Shown here one piece after another: positions 7,958 through 16,726 of a DNA stretch of 64,000 bases. Position numbers and translations under genes: made by a program. Source of the stretch: Paraglaciecola hydrolytica (GTDB taxonomy: Bacteria > Pseudomonadota > Gammaproteobacteria > Enterobacterales > Alteromonadaceae); assembly GCF_001565895.1 (NCBI RefSeq), contig NZ_LSNE01000015.1:27642-91641 (forward strand). Reading direction: 5' to 3'. The number at the start of each line of letters is the position of its first letter. Position 1 is the stretch's first letter. The notes below the pieces were generated by a model. That model saw nothing but the letters and a program-made list of their open reading frames with translations, had not been told where the DNA came from and did not search any database.

Positions 7958-10399
7958 CTAAAACAAGTCGAGCTGCCGGCTGCTGATATTGCTAAATGAC
8001 AAACCGATAAAAGGCAAGATACCTTCTGCGATAGGTTTAATTTGTTTGTCGATATAATGTGCATAATCAATTGTCGAGCGCAAAAACTCCACAGGCTCTG
8101 GCCCATTAACGGTAATGATGTAAGAGATCCAACCTTTGTTTTGATAACGTGCAGACTTGCCCAGCGCCACATATTGCTCATCAGCAAGGCGCGCAGCCCG
8201 TACATGCGGGGGCACATTTTTGATATACAGATTCAATCGTCGTCTGATACGTTTGCGGTAAATCAGGTCTTTGTCTACTCGCCCTGTTAGGGTGTCGTTA
8301 ATGGTGTTTTGAATAAACTGACTAACATCCTGTTTAGCAAACACCATCTGATACAAAGTGAGTTGAAAGTTTTTGGCCAAAGCAGTCCAGTCTGAGCGCA
8401 CGGTTTCTAAACCTTTAAAGACTAATTCGTCACCTTTGGCGCTGCGTTTTAATCCTGCGTAACGCTTTTTACTACCCAGCTCAGAGCCACGAATTGTGGG
8501 CATTAAAAACTGCACAAAGTGAGATTCGAACTCAATCTCTAAATAATTTTCTAAGTGATATTGCTGCTCAATTAATTCCGTCCATTGTTGATTGATACTT
8601 TGCACCAACTGTTTACCAATAACCTGAGCCGCCGCGTCATCATCAATGCCATGTAAGGCCACAAAGGTCGAATCGGTATCACCGTAGATCACCTCATAAC
8701 CCGCTTCTCGTATCCACTTTGCGGTAGTTTGCATGATGTCATGGCCGCGTAAGGTAATCGAACTGGCAAGGCGAGTATCATAAAAAGGACAGCCGCCTGA
8801 ACCTAGTACCCCATAAAACGAATTCATCAGTATTTTAATCGCCTGACTTCGCACACTGTCTTTATCTTTTTTAGCCTGATCACGTTGCTGCCACAAGGAT
8901 GTAATAATGTCGGGCAAAAAGTGTTTTTCCCGATCAAACATCGCGCCACGATAGCCTTGAATAGCAGTTTCGGGAGAGAGTAAACCTTCAACTAATCCCA
9001 AGGGGTCTATTTTGAAAGTACGAATAATGGAGGGATACAAACTCTTAAAATCCAGCAACAGTACGTGTTGATATAAACCCGGTTTAGATTCCATGACATA
9101 ACCACCTGGGCTGGCCAAACCGCCATCTTCAGGGCGTTTGGGCGCAATATAACCAGCACGATGTAACTTGGGCAGATACAGATTAACAAAGGCCGCCACC
9201 GAACCGCCCATACGGTCTAACTCCAATCCGGTTAACTGGCTGCGCAAACGCAAAAAATCCAGCACTTTGGTATGGGCGAATATCTCCAGTACTAAGGCAC
9301 AGTCTTGAATGTTGTACTCGGCTAATTTAACTTTATTGTGCTGAAAATCATATTCAATTTGCGCGAGGCGATTGTCTACATCTTCGGTAGCTTTACCTTT
9401 GCCCAATAAGTTTTGTGCGACGGCTTCTAAACTAAAACTATCAAACTGATAAGTGGCGGTTTTAAGTGCGTCGATACCATCCACGACCACTCGCCCTGCC
9501 ATAGACACATAACCCTGATTTACTTCGTTACGAGCATCACGCCACTCTAGTGGCTGCTGATTACGCCCCAAATTAAGTTTTACCTTATGTAAGGCGGCAC
9601 GTTTTAGCAGTAAGCGAAAATCAAAATTCACCACATTCCAACCGACAATAATATCCGGATCGAATGTTTGAATTTGCCTGACTAAAGACTGCAATAGTGT
9701 CTTTTCGTCAGCCTGCCAGCAAATCCAATCCTCGCTGCTTTGTGAAGAGCAAAGGTGCGGCTCACTTCTTTGTGAGGAGTAAATGTTCGGCTCACCTCTT
9801 TGTGAAGAGCAAAGGTTCGGCTCACCGATCATCAATACTTGTTTAAAATCGTCGCCCAATAAACCTATCGAAAACAGGTCGCCTTGCTCACTGCATTCAA
9901 TATCCAGCGACAGTAATTTGAATGTAGGACTAAATACTCCGGGTTTGAGCCTTGCCTGCTCTATGCTTAAAAATGGCAGACTAACATCTGCATTCTCAAT
10001 AACTTGCCCCACCACAGTGGCACTGCCATAGACAAATCGCTCCATTAAATAACGTTCACCTAGACGAATATCGTCTTCATAACAAACTATCTGCCCTTGT
10101 TTTAATATATCTCTGGCAACAAAAGCCTGACGTGGAGTAGTAAAATACAAAGCACCTACGGCCTGATGTTCAAAGGTAGTCAGTTTTAGTGTTTGATATT
10201 GATAAGGAATACGCGCCGCATCTAATAATGTCTGAGCGTAAGCTGCGTTATCTTGCAAGATGAAAAAAGGCACTTTTTGTGCCTCTGTAATAACTTTTAG
10301 TGGCCCTTGAGCGGTATGCAGCCACAGCTCCAGAAAACCCTTGTCTCCTCTATCCAATGGCTGGACGGTTAGAATAAAACCTGAAATTTCAGTCAACAT
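7958..10399 (-). CDS. polB: DNA polymerase II (family B)
   Basis: An 813-residue family-B polymerase, slightly longer than E. coli Pol II (783). Exonuclease motifs are present: LSLDIECS (Exo I), NVVNFDFR (Exo II) and YNIQDCALV (Exo III). Polymerase motifs are LDFKSLYPSI (A), KILMNSFYG (B) and YGDTDST (C), followed by KKRYAGL. It should be active in damage-tolerant and restart synthesis with proofreading. The extra length comes partly from a three-unit 10-residue repeat between Exo I and Exo II. The gene begins 5 bp after the stop of the TPR-GGDEF gene, so cotranscription is likely. In E. coli the gene is SOS-controlled; I saw no clear LexA box. Confidence 0.95.
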   Translation of the reverse strand: MLTEISGFILTVQPLDRGDKGFLELWLHTAQGPLKVITEAQKVPFFILQDNAAYAQTLLDAARIPYQYQTLKLTTFEHQAVGALYFTTPRQAFVARDILKQGQIVCYEDDIRLGERYLMERFVYGSATVVGQVIENADVSLPFLSIEQARLKPGVFSPTFKLLSLDIECSEQGDLFSIGLLGDDFKQVLMIGEPNLCSSQRGEPNIYSSQRSEPHLCSSQSSEDWICWQADEKTLLQSLVRQIQTFDPDIIVGWNVVNFDFRLLLKRAALHKVKLNLGRNQQPLEWRDARNEVNQGYVSMAGRVVVDGIDALKTATYQFDSFSLEAVAQNLLGKGKATEDVDNRLAQIEYDFQHNKVKLAEYNIQDCALVLEIFAHTKVLDFLRLRSQLTGLELDRMGGSVAAFVNLYLPKLHRAGYIAPKRPEDGGLASPGGYVMESKPGLYQHVLLLDFKSLYPSIIRTFKIDPLGLVEGLLSPETAIQGYRGAMFDREKHFLPDIITSLWQQRDQAKKDKDSVRSQAIKILMNSFYGVLGSGGCPFYDTRLASSITLRGHDIMQTTAKWIREAGYEVIYGDTDSTFVALHGIDDDAAAQVIGKQLVQSINQQWTELIEQQYHLENYLEIEFESHFVQFLMPTIRGSELGSKKRYAGLKRSAKGDELVFKGLETVRSDWTALAKNFQLTLYQMVFAKQDVSQFIQNTINDTLTGRVDKDLIYRKRIRRRLNLYIKNVPPHVRAARLADEQYVALGKSARYQNKGWISYIITVNGPEPVEFLRSTIDYAHYIDKQIKPIAEGILPFIGLSFSNISSRQLDLF
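9738..9827 (-). repeat. Three 30-bp tandem repeats inside polB
   Basis: Units at 9738-9767, 9768-9797 and 9798-9827 are near-identical 30-mers, giving the in-frame decapeptides GEPNLCSSQR, GEPNIYSSQR and SEPHLCSSQS on the minus strand. The insertion sits between the Exo I and Exo II motifs and keeps the frame. Confidence 0.93.
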
Positions 10400-10404
10400 A
10401 GAAC

Positions 10405-12297
10405 TTAAGGTAAGGAGTCGGTGGGTACTGTGATATTTCTGTTAGCTACCACCACCTGATCACGACCATTATTTTTTGCTCTATATAAAGCGGTATCTGC
10501 TAACAACATAAAATCTTCTAAACTGTCATCTTGCTGATATTCAGCGATACCAATAGAAATAGTCACTTCAGCCTGAGGGATCTCAGCCAGTTGACTGAGC
10601 CCTACCATTTTCAACCGTAAATTATCCAGTACTTTATAGGCATCGTCGCTAGCGGTATGACTGAGGATCAACAAAAATTCTTCACCACCAATACGTCCTA
10701 CCACATCAGATTCACGCAGACTCTTATTGCATAACACGGCAAACTCACGCAGTACTTTATCGCCTGCCACATGGCCATAAGAATCATTGATTTGCTTGAA
10801 CCAATCGAGATCTAACATGGCTATGCACAGCCTTTTATCGTGACGCGCCGCCAGTGACATTTGCTGCTCTAACAAGGCCAATGTATGCCTGCGATTATAT
10901 AAATCAGTCAATTCATCACGAGTAGCTAACTTTTCCAATCTATTTTTATGTACCTTATTGCGCATAACGATAATACCCAGCAAACCACACACCACAGTGG
11001 CGAATACAGTCAGTAAAATAAGCTGTAAATTCAGTGTTTTTTTATTGCTTAACTGCAACTGTTGTAGTGCATTTTGCTGGGATAACACTTTGTTTTCTTG
11101 CTGAGCTAATTGCAGCTCAAAACGTGAACTCAGCTCATGTAATTGCTCGGAACTTTGTGCACTTTGATATTTTTTATGATTGAGAAAGGCTTGTTTAAGC
11201 ACTTCATAAGCACGTTGATAATGGCCTTGTCTGAACAACAAACCAGCATAAATTTCATCAAAACCTATGCTGTGCACTGGCATATTCTGGCGATCGAGTA
11301 AAATGTCAGCACTGTGCAAATAGGTTTCAGCCTGCGTTAAATTATCCGTTTCAAGAGCTAGCATGCCCAATGAAACCATCATATTAAAATTCATCTGCGG
11401 ATTGCCTGCCTGGGCAAAAATATCCGCCGCTTTAACCAGTTTTTGTTCAGCTGCAGCATAGTCTTTTTGTAGCATGTTGATCGCGGCTAATTCTTTTAGG
11501 GCATAGGCAACACCTTGTAAATCATCGATTTTTTCAGCCAGTAGGGCAGATTCCTCTAATTGGGAAATGGCTAATTCAATATTACCAGTATTACGGTGTG
11601 CTTTTCCCAAACCAAATAAGGCGATACTTAGATCTAAATCTGCACCATGGGTTCGGTGAGCTGCCACTGCTTCTTCATAATAGGGTATGGCCACGCTATC
11701 TTCACTGCGGTATTCATAAACCTGAGCCAACATGGCAGCAACATGGGCTTTACTCAGTTCATTGGGGTTATCACTCGCTAGGGCATAGGCCTGCTGAAAG
11801 TCATCTAAAGCTGCAAGGTAATCCGCTAAACTTGTTTGAACAATGCCTCTAGAAAACAAAGCTTGTAAGTAGAGTTTTGCATCGTTTTGTTGCTTGCTCC
11901 AAGCTATTGCAGCATTTAAGCCTGCTAGGCCTTGCATCGGAGTTCCAATCAATTCAAATGCCACAGCCTCCATCACTTTAACTTGATGATAAAGCCAGGT
12001 CTGACTTTTTTCCGAGACAAAACCTAAGGCTAATTGTGCATGTTTAAGGGCTTTTTGTGGGTAAGTTAGATTGTAATAAGCCTTGGCCAACATAAGTTGA
12101 TACTGAGCATGTATGATATCTGCCGCACTCGCATCAGGAGCGCTGTTTATTAAGGTATCAAGCACCTCGTGGGGGGAGTTAAGCACAGTGAGTGCATAGC
12201 CTGCGTAGGGTTCAGACAACTGTTTTAACTGTGTTGTTTGCGCATTTGCCATCACGCTACATAACAGCCAACTGCATAAAACTAAACTTCTGAGCAA
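10405..12297 (-). CDS. Periplasmic TPR sensor with C-terminal GGDEF domain
   Basis: A large signalling protein: a signal peptide, about 350 residues of TPR-like helices, a coiled-coil, one membrane helix (LLTVFATVVCGLLGIIV, near residue 435) and a cytoplasmic GGDEF domain (DELTDLYNRRH, DLDWFKQIND, GGEEF). The inhibitory site is intact (RESD five residues before GGEEF), so it is probably an active, feedback-regulated cyclic-di-GMP synthase reading a periplasmic signal. The frame opens at a TTG at 12324, but a TTG at 12297 has AAGGGAG 5 bases upstream and gives a typical signal peptide (MLRSLVLCSWLL), so it was preferred. It lies directly before polB. Confidence 0.85.
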   Translation of the reverse strand: MLRSLVLCSWLLCSVMANAQTTQLKQLSEPYAGYALTVLNSPHEVLDTLINSAPDASAADIIHAQYQLMLAKAYYNLTYPQKALKHAQLALGFVSEKSQTWLYHQVKVMEAVAFELIGTPMQGLAGLNAAIAWSKQQNDAKLYLQALFSRGIVQTSLADYLAALDDFQQAYALASDNPNELSKAHVAAMLAQVYEYRSEDSVAIPYYEEAVAAHRTHGADLDLSIALFGLGKAHRNTGNIELAISQLEESALLAEKIDDLQGVAYALKELAAINMLQKDYAAAEQKLVKAADIFAQAGNPQMNFNMMVSLGMLALETDNLTQAETYLHSADILLDRQNMPVHSIGFDEIYAGLLFRQGHYQRAYEVLKQAFLNHKKYQSAQSSEQLHELSSRFELQLAQQENKVLSQQNALQQLQLSNKKTLNLQLILLTVFATVVCGLLGIIVMRNKVHKNRLEKLATRDELTDLYNRRHTLALLEQQMSLAARHDKRLCIAMLDLDWFKQINDSYGHVAGDKVLREFAVLCNKSLRESDVVGRIGGEEFLLILSHTASDDAYKVLDNLRLKMVGLSQLAEIPQAEVTISIGIAEYQQDDSLEDFMLLADTALYRAKNNGRDQVVVANRNITVPTDSLP

Positions 12298-12362
12298 ACA
12301 AACTCCCTTGCTATCGAGTGACAACAGCTCAAATTAATCCAAGTTTGATGTTATCACAAGTC

Positions 12363-12393
12363 ACAAAAAAGGCTGCATATTGCTATGCAGCCT
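12363..12393 (-). terminator. Rho-independent terminator after the GH3 gene
   Basis: An 8-bp stem GGCTGCAT/ATGCAGCC with a six-base loop is followed on the minus strand by a run of six T. It lies 27 bp past the GH3 stop, before the TPR-GGDEF gene. Confidence 0.85.
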
Positions 12394-12419
12394 ATTTTAA
12401 TGCTTTTTAATACGCAGTT

Positions 12420-14960
12420 TTACAAAGAGCAGCTCGCCGCACCTTCATTTGAAACCAGTTTAATTTCTTTAAACTGTAACTTTGAACCTTTGTCTGAATT
12501 GATACCAAAAGGTGTAATAATGCTGGTCAATTGCTCATTAGACAAACCAAAACAGCTCAGTTTTATCTGGCTTTGTTGCCAACCTTGCCCTGCTTTAGTT
12601 TGCAGAGACTGGCTAATATCCAACTCGCCATTACAGGTTTCACATTCTATGAACAGATTGGATTGACCTGTGGTTGCACTCAATACCTGATAATCAATCT
12701 GAATGGCCATATCACCCGTCGCCTGACGGCTCAAATCAACAGCATTGCCGCGAATATATAAACGTGCGCTATCTTGCCAGTTTGCCTCTACGGTATCTTC
12801 CTGTGCTTGATAATCCGTGGCTTTAACACTAATCGCAGCCGACGCACTCACTTGTGCATTGCCTGTCACCTGAGTATTTCCAGCTTTATCGTTTAATGCT
12901 AAGCGCCAAGGCTGTACCGCATCACCCGCAAACATATAACGACTATCATTTTGGCTAGACAAACTTGGGTCAAGTGTTTCGTCTAAGGGCGCCATATCTT
13001 GTGCATCTTGGACCGACAGACCATAACCATAAGCAAACAGAGGTTGATAGTCAGCATTACCTACATTCAGCTCAACATCAGTTGGTGTGGCAGGCCACGA
13101 GAACGACAAACGCCCAGTAAAGTCATAAGCCACTTCGCCATCAGCACTGCGGAACAAGACATCAGCCACCCCTGTACCTTCAGAGCCAGGTAACCACGCG
13201 GCGACAAAAGCATCTGAAGCGTTAAGCTCAGGATTAACCCACATAGGACGACCTGATAAAAACACACTAACCGTTGGAATACCTTGAGCTTGTAAGTCTT
13301 TTAATATTTTTAAACTGTCTTCAGGTTTAAAATCAACATCTGTCACATCACCTTGAAACTCAGCATAAGGCTGTTCGCCAAATACCACGATAGCTACATC
13401 TGGGCGGGTAGTGAATTGGCCTTGTTCATTTAACTCAACCTTACCCCCAGCAGCCGTCACCGTTGCAGCAATACCTTGGTAAATAGAAGCACCATTGGGG
13501 AAATCAGTGTTTTTATTGCCCGTACCCTGCCAAGTCAAAGTCCAACCACCAGATTGCTGACCGATATTATTTGCTGCACTACCTGCTACCAAAACCTTTG
13601 ACTTGGCAGAAAGAGGCAATAACTGCTCATTATTTTTTAATAATACCAATGATTTACGTACGGCTTCGCGAGCAACTTCACGATGTGGAGCAGAGCCCAG
13701 TAATTCAAATTTTCCCGCATAGGTGCGGCTTGAAGGTAGACCCGCATCAAACAAACCAGCGCGCAATTTAACGCGCAAGATACGTGATACAGCTTGGTCT
13801 AAACGCTCCATCGTAATCTCACCCGACTTAACCTGAGCCAGAGTATTGTGATACAAGCCTTTCCAACTATCAGGTGCCATAAACATATCTAAACCCGCAT
13901 TAAAAGCTTGCGCACAAGATACGTTAGTACAACCTTTCACTTGGCCATGACCATTCCAGTCACCCACTACAAAGCCATCAAAGCCCATGCGCTCAACCAA
14001 AACATCGGTCAACATAGGTTTAAAGCCATGCATTTTATTACCATGCCAGCTATTAAAAGACGCCATTACCACTAAAGCACCGCTTTGAATTGCCGGTGGA
14101 TATCCTGCACCATGAATGTCGCGTAGTTCTTCTTCTGAGGATAGGGTTTCACCTTGGTCGATACCGTCTTTCGTACCACCATCACCCACAAAATGTTTAA
14201 CGTTGGCTAACAAGTGGCCGTTAGTCAGAAATTCATCGGTATTAACTGTGCCCTGAACGCCTTCAACTATCTTGCCTGCATAACTGGCAACGATTTCAGG
14301 CTTTTCTGAAAAACTTTCAAAAGTACGACCCCAACGATCGTTCTGCACTACCGCAATTGTCGGTGCAAAAGTCCAATCGATACCGGTAACTAATACTTCT
14401 TTAGCGGTCACAGCACCAATTTTACGCATTAATTCAGGATCGTTTGCTGCTCCTAAACCAATGTTATGGGGGAATATCGTTGCACCGACCACGTTATTGT
14501 TGCCATGCACGGCATCTATGCCCCACAGCGCAGGAATACCCACTCCACCGTCTGACTTATCTGTCGATGCTATCCAGAATTTATCCGCAAGACTTAACCA
14601 ATCTTTGGCTGGGGAGTGATTGTTATTATTAGGCGCAGAGTTACCGCCGTTTAATACCGAACCCAAATGGAATTCTTTAACCTCTTCAGGGGTAACCGAA
14701 GCGATATCTGCCTGGATCACCTGACCGACCTTTTCTTCCAAGGTCATTTTTGCCAATAAATCCGCTATCTGCTGTTCTTGCTGAGGGTCACGGGCAATGG
14801 GTGAACTTTGTTTGGGCCAGATTTCAGGATGAATAGTCGCTGGCGCTGCAGCCGCAGATTTATCGATATCGGCGGATTTAACCGCCTGCTTGTCTACAGA
14901 GCTACCATTGCAGCCTGTTAGCGCTGCAACAATAGATAAAACTAATAATTTATTTGTCAT
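12420..14960 (-). CDS. GH3 beta-glucosidase/exo-beta-glucanase lipoprotein (ExoP-like)
   Basis: An 846-residue exported glycosidase. The lipoprotein signal ends in LTGC, followed by a GH3 N-terminal domain with KHFVGDGGT and the nucleophile Asp near residue 333 (VVGDWNG), a second GH3 domain (LVLLKNNEQLLPL, SGRPMWV, YGYGLS) and, from about residue 683, a galactose-binding-like domain as in Pseudoalteromonas ExoP. This order fits exo-1,3/1,4-beta-glucanases that trim glucose from cello- or laminari-oligosaccharides. The frame opens at a GTG at 14981, but the ATG at 14960 has TAGGA 5 bases upstream and starts the signal peptide. A palindromic operator lies 84 bp upstream. Confidence 0.93.
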   Translation of the reverse strand: MTNKLLVLSIVAALTGCNGSSVDKQAVKSADIDKSAAAAPATIHPEIWPKQSSPIARDPQQEQQIADLLAKMTLEEKVGQVIQADIASVTPEEVKEFHLGSVLNGGNSAPNNNNHSPAKDWLSLADKFWIASTDKSDGGVGIPALWGIDAVHGNNNVVGATIFPHNIGLGAANDPELMRKIGAVTAKEVLVTGIDWTFAPTIAVVQNDRWGRTFESFSEKPEIVASYAGKIVEGVQGTVNTDEFLTNGHLLANVKHFVGDGGTKDGIDQGETLSSEEELRDIHGAGYPPAIQSGALVVMASFNSWHGNKMHGFKPMLTDVLVERMGFDGFVVGDWNGHGQVKGCTNVSCAQAFNAGLDMFMAPDSWKGLYHNTLAQVKSGEITMERLDQAVSRILRVKLRAGLFDAGLPSSRTYAGKFELLGSAPHREVAREAVRKSLVLLKNNEQLLPLSAKSKVLVAGSAANNIGQQSGGWTLTWQGTGNKNTDFPNGASIYQGIAATVTAAGGKVELNEQGQFTTRPDVAIVVFGEQPYAEFQGDVTDVDFKPEDSLKILKDLQAQGIPTVSVFLSGRPMWVNPELNASDAFVAAWLPGSEGTGVADVLFRSADGEVAYDFTGRLSFSWPATPTDVELNVGNADYQPLFAYGYGLSVQDAQDMAPLDETLDPSLSSQNDSRYMFAGDAVQPWRLALNDKAGNTQVTGNAQVSASAAISVKATDYQAQEDTVEANWQDSARLYIRGNAVDLSRQATGDMAIQIDYQVLSATTGQSNLFIECETCNGELDISQSLQTKAGQGWQQSQIKLSCFGLSNEQLTSIITPFGINSDKGSKLQFKEIKLVSNEGAASCSL

Positions 14961-15043
14961 GTTGTTCCTACAAATTACCACAATGTCTCGCCAAGTTAGC
15001 TTAGCTATGTATATAAGAAACGCTCTTGCGAAGCGCCTAAACA

Positions 15044-15055
15044 GAAAACGTTTTC
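15044..15055. promoter_or_regulatory. Palindromic LacI-type operator upstream of GH3
   Basis: GAAAACGTTTTC is a perfect 12-bp palindrome 84 bp before the GH3 start. The same core sits in an 18-bp palindrome upstream of the TonB-dependent receptor (28796-28813). A CG-centred dyad of this sort is characteristic of LacI/PurR/CcpA-type repressors. Confidence 0.55.
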
Positions 15056-15116
15056 ACACCTAATATAACACGGCTGACAGGGCATTCCATAGCATTGCTT
15101 TACACAACATGGAGAA

Positions 15117-15233
15117 ATGAAAAGAATCTGCCAAGATCAATATAAATTAAATGGTATCCATGGGGACAACGAACAAGACGCCCGCTCTTTAATTGAACAT
15201 AGTGCTAAACAAAGTGGCGCTAATGAGGAGTAG
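15117..15233 (+). CDS. Possible 38-residue peptide in the GH3/DUF2799 gap
   Basis: An ATG-to-TAG frame of 38 codons with a GGAG only three bases before the ATG, which is closer than usual. The peptide (MKRICQDQYKLNG at the start) has no recognised family. It is the only coding candidate in the 379-bp gap between the GH3 start and the DUF2799 gene; it may be a remnant or chance. Confidence 0.2.
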   Translation: MKRICQDQYKLNGIHGDNEQDARSLIEHSAKQSGANEE

Positions 15234-15294
15234 TTAAATACGAGACAGTGGCCAATTCAAATTGCTCATTATGTAAGTGGCACTAGCTTGCAGG

Positions 15295-15331
15295 TGAAAA
15301 AAAAGAGGAACGACTATGTGAGTTCCTCTTT
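15295..15331 (-). terminator. Rho-independent terminator after the DUF2799 lipoprotein
   Basis: A 10-bp perfect stem AAAGAGGAAC/GTTCCTCTTT is followed on the minus strand by an unbroken run of T. It sits 8 bp past the lipoprotein stop. Confidence 0.88.
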
Positions 15332-15339
15332 GTGGTTAA

Positions 15340-15783
15340 TTAAAATACTGGTGTAGCATCGCCACCGACTTGCTTAGAATTTTCAACTGTTGGTCTGGTG
15401 AGTTTTTCGACCTCACGACGCTCTCTCTCTTCTATGTGTATATCTACGCCTTTGGCGTAACCTTCACCAAATTCCTTAAATTCTTTACAAGCTTTGTAAT
15501 ACTGGCTGCCTTTTTTACCCCGTTCGACACCATTTTCAAAAGTGCAATATGCAATTAAGCCATCCTGAAAACCAGAATAATATTGTTCTTTGTTGGGCGT
15601 GACCCCACCTTTTTTACAGGTTTCTACATATTGATTAAATTGCAAGACATCCGTTGCAGAATTAGCATCGGCTGCACCACGCTCTTGCCAATTGGTGGTT
15701 TTGCACTCTTCAGCAGTCATAGAGGTAGAACCACAAGCAACTAAGCCCAAAATAGATATAAAAATAACGACTAATTTTTTCAT
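15340..15783 (-). CDS. DUF2799 lipoprotein
   Basis: A 147-residue protein with a lipoprotein signal (LVAC at the cleavage site). The mature part has TNWQERGAADA and, later, GFQDGLIAYCTFENGVERGKKG, the spaced G/Y/C pattern of DUF2799. Its function is unknown; it is expected to be anchored to the outer or inner membrane facing the periplasm. It ends in a basic-acidic helix (EERERREVEKL). It appears monocistronic, with its own terminator. Confidence 0.82.
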   Translation of the reverse strand: MKKLVVIFISILGLVACGSTSMTAEECKTTNWQERGAADANSATDVLQFNQYVETCKKGGVTPNKEQYYSGFQDGLIAYCTFENGVERGKKGSQYYKACKEFKEFGEGYAKGVDIHIEERERREVEKLTRPTVENSKQVGGDATPVF

Positions 15784-16014
15784 GTAAATAACCCTTAGTT
15801 AAGCCCAAGTACCTTTCTTATCAGTAATACTTAGGTAAATTTTTGTTAAATTAATATGTTCAAACTGTCTATTGAAAAAGCATATTTTTCAAGTTTTGCT
15901 ATTCAATAAAGTAAAAATTGTCATAGTAAAAATAAAAAACACGACGTATACCGATCTATCTTAATAAATGTCAATTACCTCACGTTAAAACAGACTACCC
16001 GGCAGGCACGTTTT

Positions 16015-16701
16015 TTACATGCCGGAAATAAATGAAGTGAGCGTAAAGCGCCCAGTTCGTGGATCCGTATCAAATGCATAGTCATGGCCGATATTGCCGG
16101 AATGTAAACTGGAACATCGATAAAAGACTATGCGATTAAATTTGGCATCAACGGACATGATGCGCTCATAACAAGGGGAGTCAGCATTCATATACCCCCT
16201 TGGTTGACCTTCTAACTGAAACTCTTGTTGCTGTGTTTGCAGATAACCAGACAACCTCTGTTTATTAATATATTCAAAACCGGTTTTTTTGTGACGATAC
16301 AAGGAGGTTCCTCCGTGTTTTTCATCACATAAGTACAATATCGCAGCGATATCTGTCACTGCGGGTCGATCAAAATGCGGCACTGATTGAAACACAGATA
16401 GTTGCTGTACTGGTGTAGTTACCATGGAAAAATAACTTTCACAGCTTTTTAATGAGTCTGCCGACTGGCTAAAATACGGCGCGATATGAGCCCCAACAAA
16501 ATCGAGTAAGATCTCATTATAACGTTGCGGCGCGGCAGAACGGATCCCCGGATAGAAGCCACGAGCCGGAGCAACTCCACCCGATTGCAAGGCATAATCG
16601 ATAAGTGAATCCGCATTCTGCAAAAAATCATCCACCACTACCACAGGCTGTTTTTCATTGCCCACCAAGTGATGTAGTACTTGATTATCAGGATTAATCA
16701 T
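16015..16701 (-). CDS. DUF6445 family protein, possible 2-oxoglutarate/iron-type oxygenase fold
   Basis: A 228-residue cytoplasmic protein, last gene of the halogenase operon. It has VPHFDRP (an HxD pair) and, 90 or so residues later, SLHSGNIG, then RFTLTSFI. An HxD...H triad followed by a basic residue is the metal/2-oxoglutarate arrangement of prolyl-hydroxylase-like enzymes. DUF6445 proteins are, as I recall, often beside tryptophan-halogenase-family genes and TonB receptors in marine bacteria. Activity and substrate are unknown. Start at ATG 16701, 25 bp after the haloperoxidase-like stop. Confidence 0.68.
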   Translation of the reverse strand: MINPDNQVLHHLVGNEKQPVVVVDDFLQNADSLIDYALQSGGVAPARGFYPGIRSAAPQRYNEILLDFVGAHIAPYFSQSADSLKSCESYFSMVTTPVQQLSVFQSVPHFDRPAVTDIAAILYLCDEKHGGTSLYRHKKTGFEYINKQRLSGYLQTQQQEFQLEGQPRGYMNADSPCYERIMSVDAKFNRIVFYRCSSLHSGNIGHDYAFDTDPRTGRFTLTSFISGM

Positions 16702-16726
16702 CGCTAATACGTCCTGTCAAAATTCA

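Noticed and set aside
8042-8290. Open frame on the plus strand inside polB
   Set aside because: It is antisense to the conserved C-terminal part of polB, which has far stronger support.
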